Shown piece by piece: positions 26,426 through 35,179 of a stretch of 42,588 nt of DNA. Origin of the DNA: Mesorhizobium caraganae (lineage in GTDB: Bacteria > Pseudomonadota > Alphaproteobacteria > Rhizobiales > Rhizobiaceae). The stretch lies in contig NZ_JAFCGY010000040.1 of the NCBI RefSeq assembly GCF_016836705.1, positions 1 through 42,588 of the forward strand. The letters run 5' to 3'. The translations under genes and the position numbers were made by a program. Each line of letters begins with the position of its first letter. Position 1 is the first letter of the stretch. The notes beneath the pieces are model-generated. The model was given only the letters and a program-made list of their open reading frames with translations, searched no databases and had not been told where the DNA came from.

Positions 26426-27982
26426 TCAGGCTCGCGTGAAGCGCCATTTCTTGACGCGGTCGGAGTTTAGCTCGAAACCGTCAGCGGTGACGCTCAGCGT
26501 TGCCCTCCAGAGCCGATCGGGACGCATGTCGGTGCCGGGCTGGAGCAGAAACCAGAGATCCCTGTCAGCGGCGACGATGGGCGCGTTCATGGCGCCGAGA
26601 TCGGAGCGCAGGCGGAACATGCCACGCTGCGCATCACCATCGATCTCGACCTCGAGGCCCTGCAGCTTGTTGGTGTAGCGTCCGGTGAGAGGGGCGGCGG
26701 CCCTGGCGCCTGCCATCAGCGGTGCGTAGACCCTCGGCGTGCCGCAGAAGATGCCGTCAAACTTGCCGTCCGGCCGTGGACCGAGAACCAGGTCGGTGAT
26801 CGGGTTCTCGGGCCTGGCGCCGCCCCGATGACCAAAATCGAACCCCTGCACTCCACCGGAACTGAGGAAGGTTGGCACGCCGTTATCGGCGACGATCTCG
26901 AACACGTCGGCGCCGCCTTCCTGCCGGTAGCGGCCGGGAGCAAGTTCGATCGGCGCCGGCACGGCGTTGCCGAAATAGATGTCGGCGATACGGCGGGCGA
27001 CTGCGAAGGTGGCGACCTGGTCGTTATTAGCGATGATAATGATGCCGAGCCCGTCGTCGACGAAGCGCATCGATTCCGATTTGCCGCCGGCAACAGAACC
27101 ACCGTGGCCGACCGCGCGGCGGCCGCGATAAACGTCCGTCTCCAACCCAAGCCCATAGAAGCCGGTTGCGCCGTTGTCGAAGACGCAGGGCGTCGCCATG
27201 CGCCGATACATTTCCGCAGTGCCAACCTTGGGGTCGATCAGGTTCTGCTGCCAGACCACCATGTCCTCGAGCGTCGAAACCAACCCGCCTTCGCCGCCAA
27301 ATTCAATTCCCCAGCCCAGTTGGATCCACCCGTTAGCGTGCTTGGTATAGTGCGCGGCCAGCCGCTTCATCACCGATCCGTCGCGCAGCATGAGCGAGGT
27401 GTCGTTCATGCCGAGCGGGCCGGTGATGCGCTTGCGCAGAACCTCGTTGAAGGTCGCGTCCTCAATCTGCTCGATGATCTCGGACAGCATGAAAAAGCCG
27501 GCATTCGAATAGGTCATCGCACTGCCGGGCTTGAAGTTGAGCGCGTCCTGCCTGGCGATGACATCACGGGAGGTCTGGCGGTCTGATGGCGCGAAGATCG
27601 ACAGACCGCAAACGAACATGCCTTCCACATGGTCGCGGTAGCCGCTGGTGTTTGAGGCGAGGTGCCTGAGCGTGACCGGGTACTCCAGCCGGGGGACATA
27701 GGTGAGGTGCCTCTGAACCTCGTCCTCCAGGCTGAGCTTGCCTTCTGCCTCCAGCATCAGGATTAGCAGCACGGTGAACTGTTTGCTCTGCGAACCGATG
27801 CGGATGATGGTCTTACGTCCCATTGGGACGTCGTCGTTGATGTTCGCCAGACCATAGGCATTGGCGAAGATCTCCCGGCCGTTCCCAGTCACCGCGACGA
27901 CAGCGCCAGGCATTTCCGGCCCGCTGAACTCGTTGAACAATGCGTCGACGCACTTGGCAAAATCGGCGGGTGCCCTGGTCAT
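26426..27982 (-). CDS. D-aminopeptidase (Dap/DmpB-like, family S12) homologue
   Basis: Dap of Ochrobactrum anthropi removes N-terminal D-amino acids from peptides and amides; it has about 520 aa. This gene from the ATG at 27982 gives 518 aa. It shares the motif positions: SQSK nucleophile motif (S64, K67; S62/K65 in Dap), YSN (Y158; Y153 in Dap), and HGGS (H293; H287 in Dap). A C-terminal extension with two beta-barrel-like domains (ELAPGRYRQEGG and PLTGRYTNKLQGLEVEIDG) is also typical. The ATG at 27982 is preceded by GAGGA at 9 bases; longer starts up to 28144 would add sequence from the dispersed repeat and are rejected. Other S12 members (esterases, peptidases) are possible. It follows the NylB-like gene on the same strand. 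Confidence 0.85.
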   Translation of the reverse strand: MTRAPADFAKCVDALFNEFSGPEMPGAVVAVTGNGREIFANAYGLANINDDVPMGRKTIIRIGSQSKQFTVLLILMLEAEGKLSLEDEVQRHLTYVPRLEYPVTLRHLASNTSGYRDHVEGMFVCGLSIFAPSDRQTSRDVIARQDALNFKPGSAMTYSNAGFFMLSEIIEQIEDATFNEVLRKRITGPLGMNDTSLMLRDGSVMKRLAAHYTKHANGWIQLGWGIEFGGEGGLVSTLEDMVVWQQNLIDPKVGTAEMYRRMATPCVFDNGATGFYGLGLETDVYRGRRAVGHGGSVAGGKSESMRFVDDGLGIIIIANNDQVATFAVARRIADIYFGNAVPAPIELAPGRYRQEGGADVFEIVADNGVPTFLSSGGVQGFDFGHRGGARPENPITDLVLGPRPDGKFDGIFCGTPRVYAPLMAGARAAAPLTGRYTNKLQGLEVEIDGDAQRGMFRLRSDLGAMNAPIVAADRDLWFLLQPGTDMRPDRLWRATLSVTADGFELNSDRVKKWRFTRA

Positions 27983-28414
27983 GATTGTCATTCCTCGGTG
28001 GTGATGGTGCTGGACGTCCTTCAGGACGATATGAAGCATGGGTAAGATGGTTTTGCGCCAAAATGCATCGGCTTTTGAAACGCTGCCCGCACGAGCGGCG
28101 TGGTTTGTGATGTTGTCAGACTTTTGGATGTGTCCCTGTCTCACCAGTTCGGATGTCGGCTGTTACTCGGCCCCGTGAAAGGTTACGTTTTCCGGATCAG
28201 TGAAGGCGAAGACGGCAATCGAGCGCCGTTCATATCCGACGTGAGGAACCGCTTCGCGCCTTTGGTCTTTAGTGGTCGCCGGCGCACCTCAAAGCCAGCG
28301 GTCGGCCGCACGCCGCCCGCGGCCGCAAACAAGCGCGTAGAGGGCCAGGTGGCGGGTCTAGGTCATGCGTCAAGGGTGCAAGCAGACGCAGATCCGAGCC
28401 TGCTCGCCTGCCGG
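27983..28414. other. Spacer between Dap-like and NylB-like genes
   Basis: This 432-base stretch contains copy A of the dispersed repeat (28052-28119). The rest has no supported gene, promoter or RNA. It is long enough to carry a separate promoter for the Dap-like gene. Confidence 0.5.
28052..28119 (+). repeat. Dispersed ~70-bp repeat, copy A
   Basis: It starts TTTGCGCCAAAATGC and ends near GGTTTGTGATGTTGTCAG. It is similar (roughly three-quarters identical by eye) to copies B and C. An inner CCGC/GCGG hairpin around ACGA is conserved. It lies 70 bases upstream of the Dap-like start codon. Confidence 0.7.
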
Positions 28415-29662
28415 CTATGCGGACAGCGTCCTCCCCAGTTTCAGCATCATCGGCAGAGTGATCGGGATATTGCCGGCGCTGGACGGTACGGGGTGAGACG
28501 CCAAGCGCGCCACCACCATGTCCGCCTTAGGCGCAACATAGAGCAGCTGGCCGTGCATGCCTCGGCCCAAGAACGCGCCCAGCTCATCGTGTGTCACCCA
28601 CCATTGGCTGCGATACGCGTAACCCTGCGCCGCCTCATATACCTTGGAGGAGGCGCCGCCATTTTGCACGTCGTGTACCACGGAGGCGGGAATGAGCTGC
28701 TTGCCGTTCCACTCGCCCTCGCGTCGCATTAGCTCGCCGAAGCGCGCCAGGTCGCGCGCGGTCGCCGACAGGCCGGCGCCGGCCATCGCCGTGCCCGCGA
28801 GATCGACGAAGACGTATCCGTCCTCTTCGCAGCCGAGTGGGCCCCACAGGCGTTCATGCAGCAGCTGCTCGAACGATCGCCCTGTCACGCGGCTCATTAC
28901 CCAGGCCAGCGCATCGGTGTTCGCGGTCATGTACTCAACGGATCCGCCATGCGTGCCCACCTTGCGAATGGTGCACAGGTAGTCGCACAAAGTCTGCGGC
29001 CCGCTGTACCCAGCCGGCCGAGGTCGCCAGCCGCAGGCGCGCGCATGCGCCCAGAAACTGGAGTGTTTATCGGCGTAGTCTTCGCTGTAGTCGAGGCCCG
29101 TCTGCATGTCCATCACCTGCCGCAGCGTCGCGTCCTCGAACGCGCTGCCGCGCAACTCCGGCAGATAGTGTGCGAGCACCATGGATTCGTCGAGCACGCC
29201 TTCGTGTACGAGCGACGCGGCGAGCGTACCCGCATATGACTTCGTAACCGAGTGCAGCGCATGCGGCAGGTGCGGCTCGAGCGCGCCAAAATAGCGCTCA
29301 TAGACGATGCGCCCACGATGCAGCACCACAATCCCGTCCGTGTAGGTGTCGTAGAGCGCCTCATCGAAACGGCGCACGCGCCCGTTCGTATCGGCAAAGG
29401 TGAGCGCATCAATGTCGGCGGTCTTGTCGCCGCGATCCAGCAGCGTAGGCCCGCCCGGTCCGCGCCACACATTGACAGTTGGCACAAGCTCGCACATGTG
29501 CGACAGCGACCAGCGCAACTGCGGGAAATCGAGGAAAGCGTCGCTCTCGAAGGTGATGCGCTTCTGCGCCGGTGGCGGCGCCCCGCGCATCCAGCCGAGT
29601 TCATTCGGATCGGACGCGCGGCCATCGAGGTAGCGCTGTCCATTAAATTCGAGCATGCCCAT
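28415..29662 (-). CDS. NylB-like serine hydrolase (6-aminohexanoate-dimer hydrolase family)
   Basis: NylB-type enzymes hydrolyse amides or esters of small linear compounds, such as the nylon by-product 6-aminohexanoate dimer. The ATG at 29662 follows a strong AAGGAGG and gives 415 aa, close to NylB (392). Motifs: SVTKSY (S138, K141), VEYMTANTDALAW (Y244), ARDLARFGELM, and GRGMHGQLLYVAP. The segment LRQVMDMQTGLDYSEDYAD and the N-terminal FPQLRWSLSHMCELVPTVNV also match the NylB layout. The native substrate is unknown; carboxyl-esters or short peptides are more likely than nylon. It sits between CapA2 and the Dap-like gene, all leftward. Confidence 0.88.
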   Translation of the reverse strand: MGMLEFNGQRYLDGRASDPNELGWMRGAPPPAQKRITFESDAFLDFPQLRWSLSHMCELVPTVNVWRGPGGPTLLDRGDKTADIDALTFADTNGRVRRFDEALYDTYTDGIVVLHRGRIVYERYFGALEPHLPHALHSVTKSYAGTLAASLVHEGVLDESMVLAHYLPELRGSAFEDATLRQVMDMQTGLDYSEDYADKHSSFWAHARACGWRPRPAGYSGPQTLCDYLCTIRKVGTHGGSVEYMTANTDALAWVMSRVTGRSFEQLLHERLWGPLGCEEDGYVFVDLAGTAMAGAGLSATARDLARFGELMRREGEWNGKQLIPASVVHDVQNGGASSKVYEAAQGYAYRSQWWVTHDELGAFLGRGMHGQLLYVAPKADMVVARLASHPVPSSAGNIPITLPMMLKLGRTLSA

Positions 29663-29752
29663 CCCGAGCTTTCCCTCCTTCAGTTGCCATGTCTGTGCGC
29701 AGTTCAAGTTTTCTGGTTGCTCAGGTCCTTACGGCGGACGCGCAAATCTCGC

Positions 29753-29784
29753 GGCCGGACGGTCCAGACTTGCGCCGTCCGGCC
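29753..29784 (-). terminator. Perfect inverted repeat after capA2, likely terminator
   Basis: GGCCGGACGG (29753-29762) pairs with CCGTCCGGCC (29775-29784), a 10-bp GC-rich stem with a 12-base loop, 42 bases after the capA2 stop. A T-run is lacking, so it may weaken rather than end the transcript. The NylB-like gene 90 bases further on could have its own promoter. Confidence 0.45.
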
Positions 29785-29826
29785 CGAGCTTACCGAGCTG
29801 CACCACCAAGCGGCGCGGAAGGATCG

Positions 29827-31236
29827 CTACATGCCGCGTTGGGCCGAGCTGGGCTGCAGTCGGATCAATCCAACGCCGTCCTCGATCTCAATTCTGGTGC
29901 CAAATGGCTTCGAGAGCTCCTGTAGCCGCTCCAGAATTGCTTTAGCTTGCGACGCGGGTGCGAGCCGCGGTACACCCCGGTTCGCAAATCTGTTTAAGCG
30001 GCGGAGCTCGATCGGGTGGAGCCGCAATTCAGCGAGTTGGTTCTGCTCAAAGCGGCTAATGGTGACCACGCTCTCATAGAAGATCGTATCGGATTGAGAC
30101 CCTACTAATCCTTCCGCAGTCGGATATCCTTTTGCCACCTCGTCGACCGTGACTTCGGCGTCTGTATCGACCCTCGGATCCTTGCCGTAGACCTCGTACA
30201 TGTCGTCGCCTACTGGCGTCCGGAGATCCTGACAGAAGAAATTGCCCAAGCTGTAAAAGATAGGCCGACCTTTGTAGATCTCGATGCCTCGCAACTGATG
30301 CGGTCCGTGCACGACGTATGCGTCTGCCCCGGCATCGATAAGCCTTCGGGCAAACGCCTGTTCGCAGTCAGGCGGTTCTTGGCACCATACCCCGGGCTCG
30401 TGCTCATGATTCGTGGCGATGCAGAAGTCGGAGATTTGTTTGCCCCGACGAACGTTGCGCAGGATATCGGCGATGTCACGCGAGTTAGCCTCGAAGCTGT
30501 AACTGGCTTTGTTGCCAGCTTTGTACGTCACCCCGCCGAGGACTACGCGGCTTGGATCTTTTCCAGCGGGATTGTAGCCCGGTAGTACTTCGCGCACCTG
30601 TCTCAAGCTCTCGAGCATCTCCGGCGGAACAACGATGCTCTTCTCCAAACGAAGGGCGTTGAGCCCTGGTCTGCTTGGCGCCTCGCCAGCAGGATCGCAC
30701 GCACGAGCCATCGGCATGAACGTCGTAGCAAACGACACCAACGCAACCCTTCCACGCGGAGTCTCCAGGAAGCGCGCGGCTCCAGCTTGTGCGAGGTTTT
30801 CGCCTGCGCCTGCATGGATGATCCCGTACTTATCAAGCGCACGGCTCGTCTCGCGCATGCCTTCAAGGCCCCAGTCGAGCGTATGATTGTTGGCGCGACT
30901 GAGCATATTGAAGCCCATTGCCCTTAAGTCAGGTCCCAGCTCCGGGTCGCTGATGCAATACGCCCCGCCGTACTCAGCCTGAGGGCATCCTTTGGATAGA
31001 ACATCCAAGATGTTGGTTTCCAAGTTCCCGAAACTGACGTCGGCCCCATGAAAGAGCTTGAGGACATCGGCCAGGCCGGGATAATGGCCCTTGGTCACTG
31101 GCCGCGCAAAAAGAAGGTCGCCAACTGCCGCCATTGTGAAGCCGTCTTCAACATTTGTGGCAATTGAACCGACCGTATCAAAGCCACCATCCTGCTGGAT
31201 TGGATGGCGACTGTTCTTGTGCGAATCTCTCTCCAT
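29827..31236 (-). CDS. CapA-family metallophosphatase-fold protein, copy 2
   Basis: A 469-aa paralogue of the protein at 2421-3791, about 80 percent identical by eye over the whole length. It keeps the complete family motifs: VGDLL (38-42), FGNLET, RANNHTLDWG (N116, N117, H118), IATNHEHEPG, VVHGPHQLRG and PIFYSLGNF. Unlike copy 1, the NNH histidine is present, so this copy is the better candidate for an active phosphoesterase-fold enzyme. There is no signal peptide. The ATG at 31236 is preceded by AGGAG. It follows the DppF gene by 53 bases and is probably co-transcribed with the transporter, so the association of CapA with a peptide importer occurs twice in the window. Confidence 0.9.
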   Translation of the reverse strand: MERDSHKNSRHPIQQDGGFDTVGSIATNVEDGFTMAAVGDLLFARPVTKGHYPGLADVLKLFHGADVSFGNLETNILDVLSKGCPQAEYGGAYCISDPELGPDLRAMGFNMLSRANNHTLDWGLEGMRETSRALDKYGIIHAGAGENLAQAGAARFLETPRGRVALVSFATTFMPMARACDPAGEAPSRPGLNALRLEKSIVVPPEMLESLRQVREVLPGYNPAGKDPSRVVLGGVTYKAGNKASYSFEANSRDIADILRNVRRGKQISDFCIATNHEHEPGVWCQEPPDCEQAFARRLIDAGADAYVVHGPHQLRGIEIYKGRPIFYSLGNFFCQDLRTPVGDDMYEVYGKDPRVDTDAEVTVDEVAKGYPTAEGLVGSQSDTIFYESVVTISRFEQNQLAELRLHPIELRRLNRFANRGVPRLAPASQAKAILERLQELSKPFGTRIEIEDGVGLIRLQPSSAQRGM

Positions 31237-31289
31237 ATGATCTCCTACTTTTCGCGAGTGCTGTCGCTATATCTGGGTTTTCCGATACA

Positions 31290-32339
31290 TTAGGACCGGA
31301 TCATGAGGCTGAGCACATGGGCAAGCGAATGATCACCCACTTCAGCCGGCTGGGACGGGATGTCTGTAGCCGGAGCGCGCACATGGCAGGCCACAACGCG
31401 CCCGTCTGCCATTGGCACTAGAGGCGGCACCTCGATGCGGCACCGATCGACCGCGAGCGGGCAGCGCGGGTGAAACGCGCAGCCTCTCGGCGGATTGATC
31501 GGACTTGGCACCTCGCCCTCGACGGGCGCCACCAGCCGAACTCGTGTCGGATCCGGCACCGGAGCTGCCGCAATCAGCGCCTCCGTGTAGGGGTGGACCG
31601 GCCTGGCGAAGAGCGCCTCGCATGTGGCCAGTTCCACGATCCGCCCCAAATACATGACCGCGACGCGATGGCCGATATGCTCCACGACGCTAAGATCATG
31701 CGAGATGAAGACGAAGGCGATGCCCATCTGCTGCTGGAGATCCAGAAGCAGATTCAAGATCTGTGCCTGCACGGAGACGTCGAGAGCCGACACCGCTTCG
31801 TCGGCGATGATGAGCGAGGGGTTGAGCGCCAGCGCCCGCGCGATACCGAGCCGCTGGCGCTGACCGCCTGACAACTCGGATGGCAGTCTGTGCATCATCT
31901 CCGGCGACATTCCGACCTTTCGGAGAAGGTCTGCGGCGAGTGCCTGACGCTGCCTTCGGCTGAGACGCTCGAAATTCTCGACGGGTTCGGTGATGATTTG
32001 CCCAGCGGTGAGGCGCGGGTTCAGCGACGAGTAAGGATCCTGAAAGACCATTTGCATCCGACGGCGCCAGGCGTGAAGCGCGTCCTTCTTGAGGCCCGCA
32101 ATGTCGGTACCGTCGATCAGCACGCGCCCGCCCGTCGGCTCGACGAGCCGCATCAAGAGCCGCGCCACGGTGGACTTGCCGCAGCCGGACTCACCGACGA
32201 TGCAAAGCGTCTCACCCGCCTCGACGGAAAAGGATACATCCTCCACCGCCCGGATCACCGGAATGGTCTTCTTCAGGAATCCTGTACCGAGCGGATAATG
32301 CTTGGTCAGATTCTCGACTTTCAGCAAAGGACCGTTCAT
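31290..32339 (-). CDS. Peptide ABC transporter ATP-binding protein (DppF type)
   Basis: One of the two ATPases of the importer. Walker A is GESGCGKSTVAR, the signature is LSGGQRQRLGIARALA, and Walker B is LIIADEAVSALDVSVQAQ. The C-terminal oligopeptide-transporter extension has GCAFHPRCPLAVDRCR, with cysteines typical of an iron-sulfur-like motif in this family. The ATG at 32339 overlaps the DppD stop (ATGA). It has 349 aa. In the Dpp scheme this is the DppF-like second ATPase. Confidence 0.94.
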   Translation of the reverse strand: MNGPLLKVENLTKHYPLGTGFLKKTIPVIRAVEDVSFSVEAGETLCIVGESGCGKSTVARLLMRLVEPTGGRVLIDGTDIAGLKKDALHAWRRRMQMVFQDPYSSLNPRLTAGQIITEPVENFERLSRRQRQALAADLLRKVGMSPEMMHRLPSELSGGQRQRLGIARALALNPSLIIADEAVSALDVSVQAQILNLLLDLQQQMGIAFVFISHDLSVVEHIGHRVAVMYLGRIVELATCEALFARPVHPYTEALIAAAPVPDPTRVRLVAPVEGEVPSPINPPRGCAFHPRCPLAVDRCRIEVPPLVPMADGRVVACHVRAPATDIPSQPAEVGDHSLAHVLSLMIRS

Positions 32340-33343
32340 GCGCCCATCACCTCTTCGGCGCGCCAGCAAGCTGCGGCGTGGCTCGACCCGACATCACGTA
32401 GGATGGGTGTCTTCTCGCGGCAAATGTCGATGGCGAATGGGCAGCGAGGCGCAAAGCTACAGCCCACAATGGGCTCGCGCAGGCTTGGCACAATGCCTGG
32501 GATTTCCGGAAGGCGGCGCTGTCGGCCGCGCCGCTGGTCAGGCACCGATCGCATGAGGCCCTGAGTGTAGGGATGCGCGGGACGCGCAAATAAATCTATC
32601 ACGTTCGCCTGCTCTACGATACTGCCAGCATACATCACGATCACGCGTTGGCATGTCTCGGCTACAACGCCCAGGTCATGCGTGATGAACATGACGGCCG
32701 TTCCCGTGCGCTCTTTCAGATCGGCGATGAGCCGCAGAATCTGCGCCTGGATAGTGACGTCGAGCGCAGTGGTTGGCTCGTCGGCGATCAATAGTTCCGG
32801 TGAGCAGGCAAGAGCCATGGCAATCATGGCGCGCTGGCGCATGCCGCCTGACATTTCATGAGGATAGTTGTTGACGCGCCGTTCGGGGTCCGCAATGCGA
32901 ACGAGACGGAGCATCTCTTGCGCCTTTGCCATCGCAACCGACCGCGAGGCCTTGGTGTGGATCTGCACCGCCTCGGCGATCTGGCGACCGACCGTATAGA
33001 CCGGGTTCAGACTCGTCATCGGCTCCTGGAAGATCATGGCGATCTGGTCGCCACGGATCTGTCGCATCTCCCGATCGGACAGCTCAAGCAGGTCGCGTCC
33101 ATGAAAGCGGACCTCGCCGCCGACAGTCCGGGCGTTCATCTTCGGCAGTAGGCGAAGGATGGAGAGAGCGGTGACGCTCTTCCCGCATCCCGATTCGCCG
33201 ACGACGCCGAGCGTTTCGCCTTTCTTCACCTGGAAGCTGATGCCGCCCAGGGCGCGGGTAGTGCTTTCGTCGCCGACAAAGTGTGTCTCGAGATCTCGAA
33301 CATCGAGAAGCACGTCATTCCCCGCCGATTTTTGCATTAGCAT
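32336..33343 (-). CDS. Peptide ABC transporter ATP-binding protein (DppD type)
   Basis: First ATPase of the importer. Walker A is GESGCGKSVTALS, the signature is MSGGMRQRAMIAMALA, Walker B is LLIADEPTTALDVTIQAQ, and the C-terminal zone has GCSFAPRCPFAIDICRE. The ATG at 33343 follows GGAGG within the end of dppC and leaves a 1-base gap after its stop; a start at 33337 is also possible. It has 335 aa from 33343. Confidence 0.94.
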   Translation of the reverse strand: MLMQKSAGNDVLLDVRDLETHFVGDESTTRALGGISFQVKKGETLGVVGESGCGKSVTALSILRLLPKMNARTVGGEVRFHGRDLLELSDREMRQIRGDQIAMIFQEPMTSLNPVYTVGRQIAEAVQIHTKASRSVAMAKAQEMLRLVRIADPERRVNNYPHEMSGGMRQRAMIAMALACSPELLIADEPTTALDVTIQAQILRLIADLKERTGTAVMFITHDLGVVAETCQRVIVMYAGSIVEQANVIDLFARPAHPYTQGLMRSVPDQRRGRQRRLPEIPGIVPSLREPIVGCSFAPRCPFAIDICREKTPILRDVGSSHAAACWRAEEVMGA

Positions 33344-33344
33344 G

Positions 33345-34229
33345 TCAGCGCCTCCGCCGCTTCGCGCGGGGATCGAACAGGTCGCGCAGGCCGTCCCCGA
33401 GCAGGTTGACGGCAAGGACCGTGACGGCAAGGCAGATACCGGGGGCGAAGACCGTCAATGGGGCGATAGCGAGATACAGTCGAGAGCTTGAAATCATGTT
33501 GCCCCAGCTCGGAATCTCGGGCGGCACGCCCACGCCCAGGAAGCTCAGCCCGGCCTCTGTCAAGATCGCATCTGCGCAGACTATGGCGCTCTGCACCATG
33601 AGCGACGGAATGGTGCTCGGCAGGATGTGCCGCCATAGCACTTTCGGCAGGCGCGCACCGCCGCAGAGGGCGGCTTCCACATATGGACGCTCCCGAACAC
33701 TCAGAACCGCCGAACGAACCAGCCGCGAGACACTTGGCATCTGTGGGATCGTGATGGCGACGATGAGGATAGCGATCCCTGGCCCTGTCAGAGAAATAAG
33801 GGCGATGGCCAGCAGAATGGTCGGGATCGACATAAGGCCGTCCATGACCCGCATGACGATATTATCGAAGCCGCGGTTGTAGCCGGCGATGACACCGATC
33901 AGAACGCCGCCCAAGGCCGCGCCCGCGGCCGACAGCAATCCGACCATTAGTGAGATCCGGGCGCCGAAGATCGTTCGTGCAAACACGTCACGGCCCAGAT
34001 TGTCGCTTCCGAACCACATCTCGGCGGAAGGTGGCTGGAGGCGCTTGAATGGATCCATGTTCAATGGATCGCCGGCGTAAAGGGGGGCAGCGAGTGCTAG
34101 AACGATCAACAGCGCCAAGAGGCCACCCCCTATCACGACCAGCGGATGCCGCCTTGCGAGACGGGGCAGGCCGGAGATTCGCAGGCGGCCCGTCGGGACG
34201 TATTCAACTGGTGCGGAGAGGAGCGTCAT
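33345..34229 (-). CDS. Peptide ABC transporter permease (DppC type)
   Basis: Inner-membrane permease. Near the N-terminus it has the helix PLVVIGGGLLALLIVLALAAP and then FGSDNLGRDVFARTIFGARISL, the hallmark of DppC. The EAA loop is seen at ALCGGARLPKVLWRHILP, followed by TEAGLSFLGVGVPPEIPSWGNM. The start at 34229 (MTLLSAPVEYV) sits 2 bases after the dppB stop; reading further upstream would only add sequence inside dppB. It has 294 aa, the usual length. It is an intact counterpart of the broken permease at 25557-26167. Confidence 0.94.
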   Translation of the reverse strand: MTLLSAPVEYVPTGRLRISGLPRLARRHPLVVIGGGLLALLIVLALAAPLYAGDPLNMDPFKRLQPPSAEMWFGSDNLGRDVFARTIFGARISLMVGLLSAAGAALGGVLIGVIAGYNRGFDNIVMRVMDGLMSIPTILLAIALISLTGPGIAILIVAITIPQMPSVSRLVRSAVLSVRERPYVEAALCGGARLPKVLWRHILPSTIPSLMVQSAIVCADAILTEAGLSFLGVGVPPEIPSWGNMISSSRLYLAIAPLTVFAPGICLAVTVLAVNLLGDGLRDLFDPRAKRRRR

Positions 34230-34231
34230 AA

Positions 34232-35173
34232 TCAGTACCGGATGCGGGGGTCGACCAGGGTGTAGGAAAGATCGACCGCGAGATTGATAAGGACGTACAG
34301 ACCCGAAACCAGGATGAGCACACCTTGAATAATGGGATAGTCGCGGTTGTTGATCGCATCGACCACCAAACGACCGACACCAGGTATGTTGAACACCGTT
34401 TCCGTGATGACGACACCGCCAATCAGACCTGCGAAACTTAAGCCGATCACGGTTAGGATCGGGACACCCGCATTCTTCAGAGCGTGGTGGAAAAGCATGG
34501 AATATGACGAGGCGCCCTTGGCGGCGGCTGTCCGCATATAGTCTTCCGACAGAACCTCGAGCATGCTCGCACGCGTGATCCGGGCGATGAAAGCAATGTA
34601 GGGAATGCTCAAAGTCACGGTCGGCAGGATCAGGTGCACAAGCCATGGCCCGAAGCCATGGTCGATAGGCTTGTATCCTTGAACCGGTAGCCAATGTGCT
34701 GTGATCGCGAACAAGTATATGAGAAAGAAGCCGACGACAAACACCGGGACAGAAAAACCAAGCGTCGCGAATGCCGTCAGGATGCGATCAACAAGACCGC
34801 CAGCTCGCCACGCGGCAAGAATACCGAAGGAAACCCCAATCGTCACCGAAACGATCATCGTCAGGATCGACAGGGAGATGGTCGGTTCAAGCCGCTGTGA
34901 GATGAGCTGGAGAACCGGTCGGCCGGCAAAGATCGAGGTGCCGAAATCGCCGCCGAGCATGTCCCGCACCCAACGTATGAACTGAACCGGCATAGGATCA
35001 TTCAGTCCCATTTTTTCGCGGATGCCGGCGATCATCTCTGCCGTGGCCGACTTGCCGGCGATCATGGCCGCCGGGTCGCCGGGCGCCAGCCTGAGAAGCA
35101 GGAAGACGAAGATCCCGACCATCGCCATGACGGCGATGGTCGAAACGAATCTACGTAGGATATAGGCGGCCAT
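34232..35173 (-). CDS. Peptide ABC transporter permease (DppB type)
   Basis: Inner-membrane permease with the DppB start (AAYILRRFVSTIAVMAMVG) and RLAPGDPAAMIAGKSAT. The cytoplasmic loop is SEDYMRTAAAKGASS, and the C-terminal pair of helices includes TETVFNIPGVGRLVV and NRDYPIIQGVLILVS. It has 313 aa, normal. The ATG at 35173 comes 6 bases after the binding-protein stop, with no clear ribosome site in the short gap, so translational coupling is likely. Confidence 0.94.
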   Translation of the reverse strand: MAAYILRRFVSTIAVMAMVGIFVFLLLRLAPGDPAAMIAGKSATAEMIAGIREKMGLNDPMPVQFIRWVRDMLGGDFGTSIFAGRPVLQLISQRLEPTISLSILTMIVSVTIGVSFGILAAWRAGGLVDRILTAFATLGFSVPVFVVGFFLIYLFAITAHWLPVQGYKPIDHGFGPWLVHLILPTVTLSIPYIAFIARITRASMLEVLSEDYMRTAAAKGASSYSMLFHHALKNAGVPILTVIGLSFAGLIGGVVITETVFNIPGVGRLVVDAINNRDYPIIQGVLILVSGLYVLINLAVDLSYTLVDPRIRY

Positions 35174-35179
35174 TGCGTC

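Noticed and set aside
28052..28119. Repeat copies as tts boxes or nod boxes
   Set aside because: The central CTTTTGAAACG resembles part of a tts box, but the GTCAG lead and spacing are absent, and there is no nod-box spacing.
27983..28144. N-terminal extension of the Dap-like protein up to 28144
   Set aside because: The extra codons run through the dispersed repeat, and the ATG at 27982 has GAGGA at the right distance and gives the family length.
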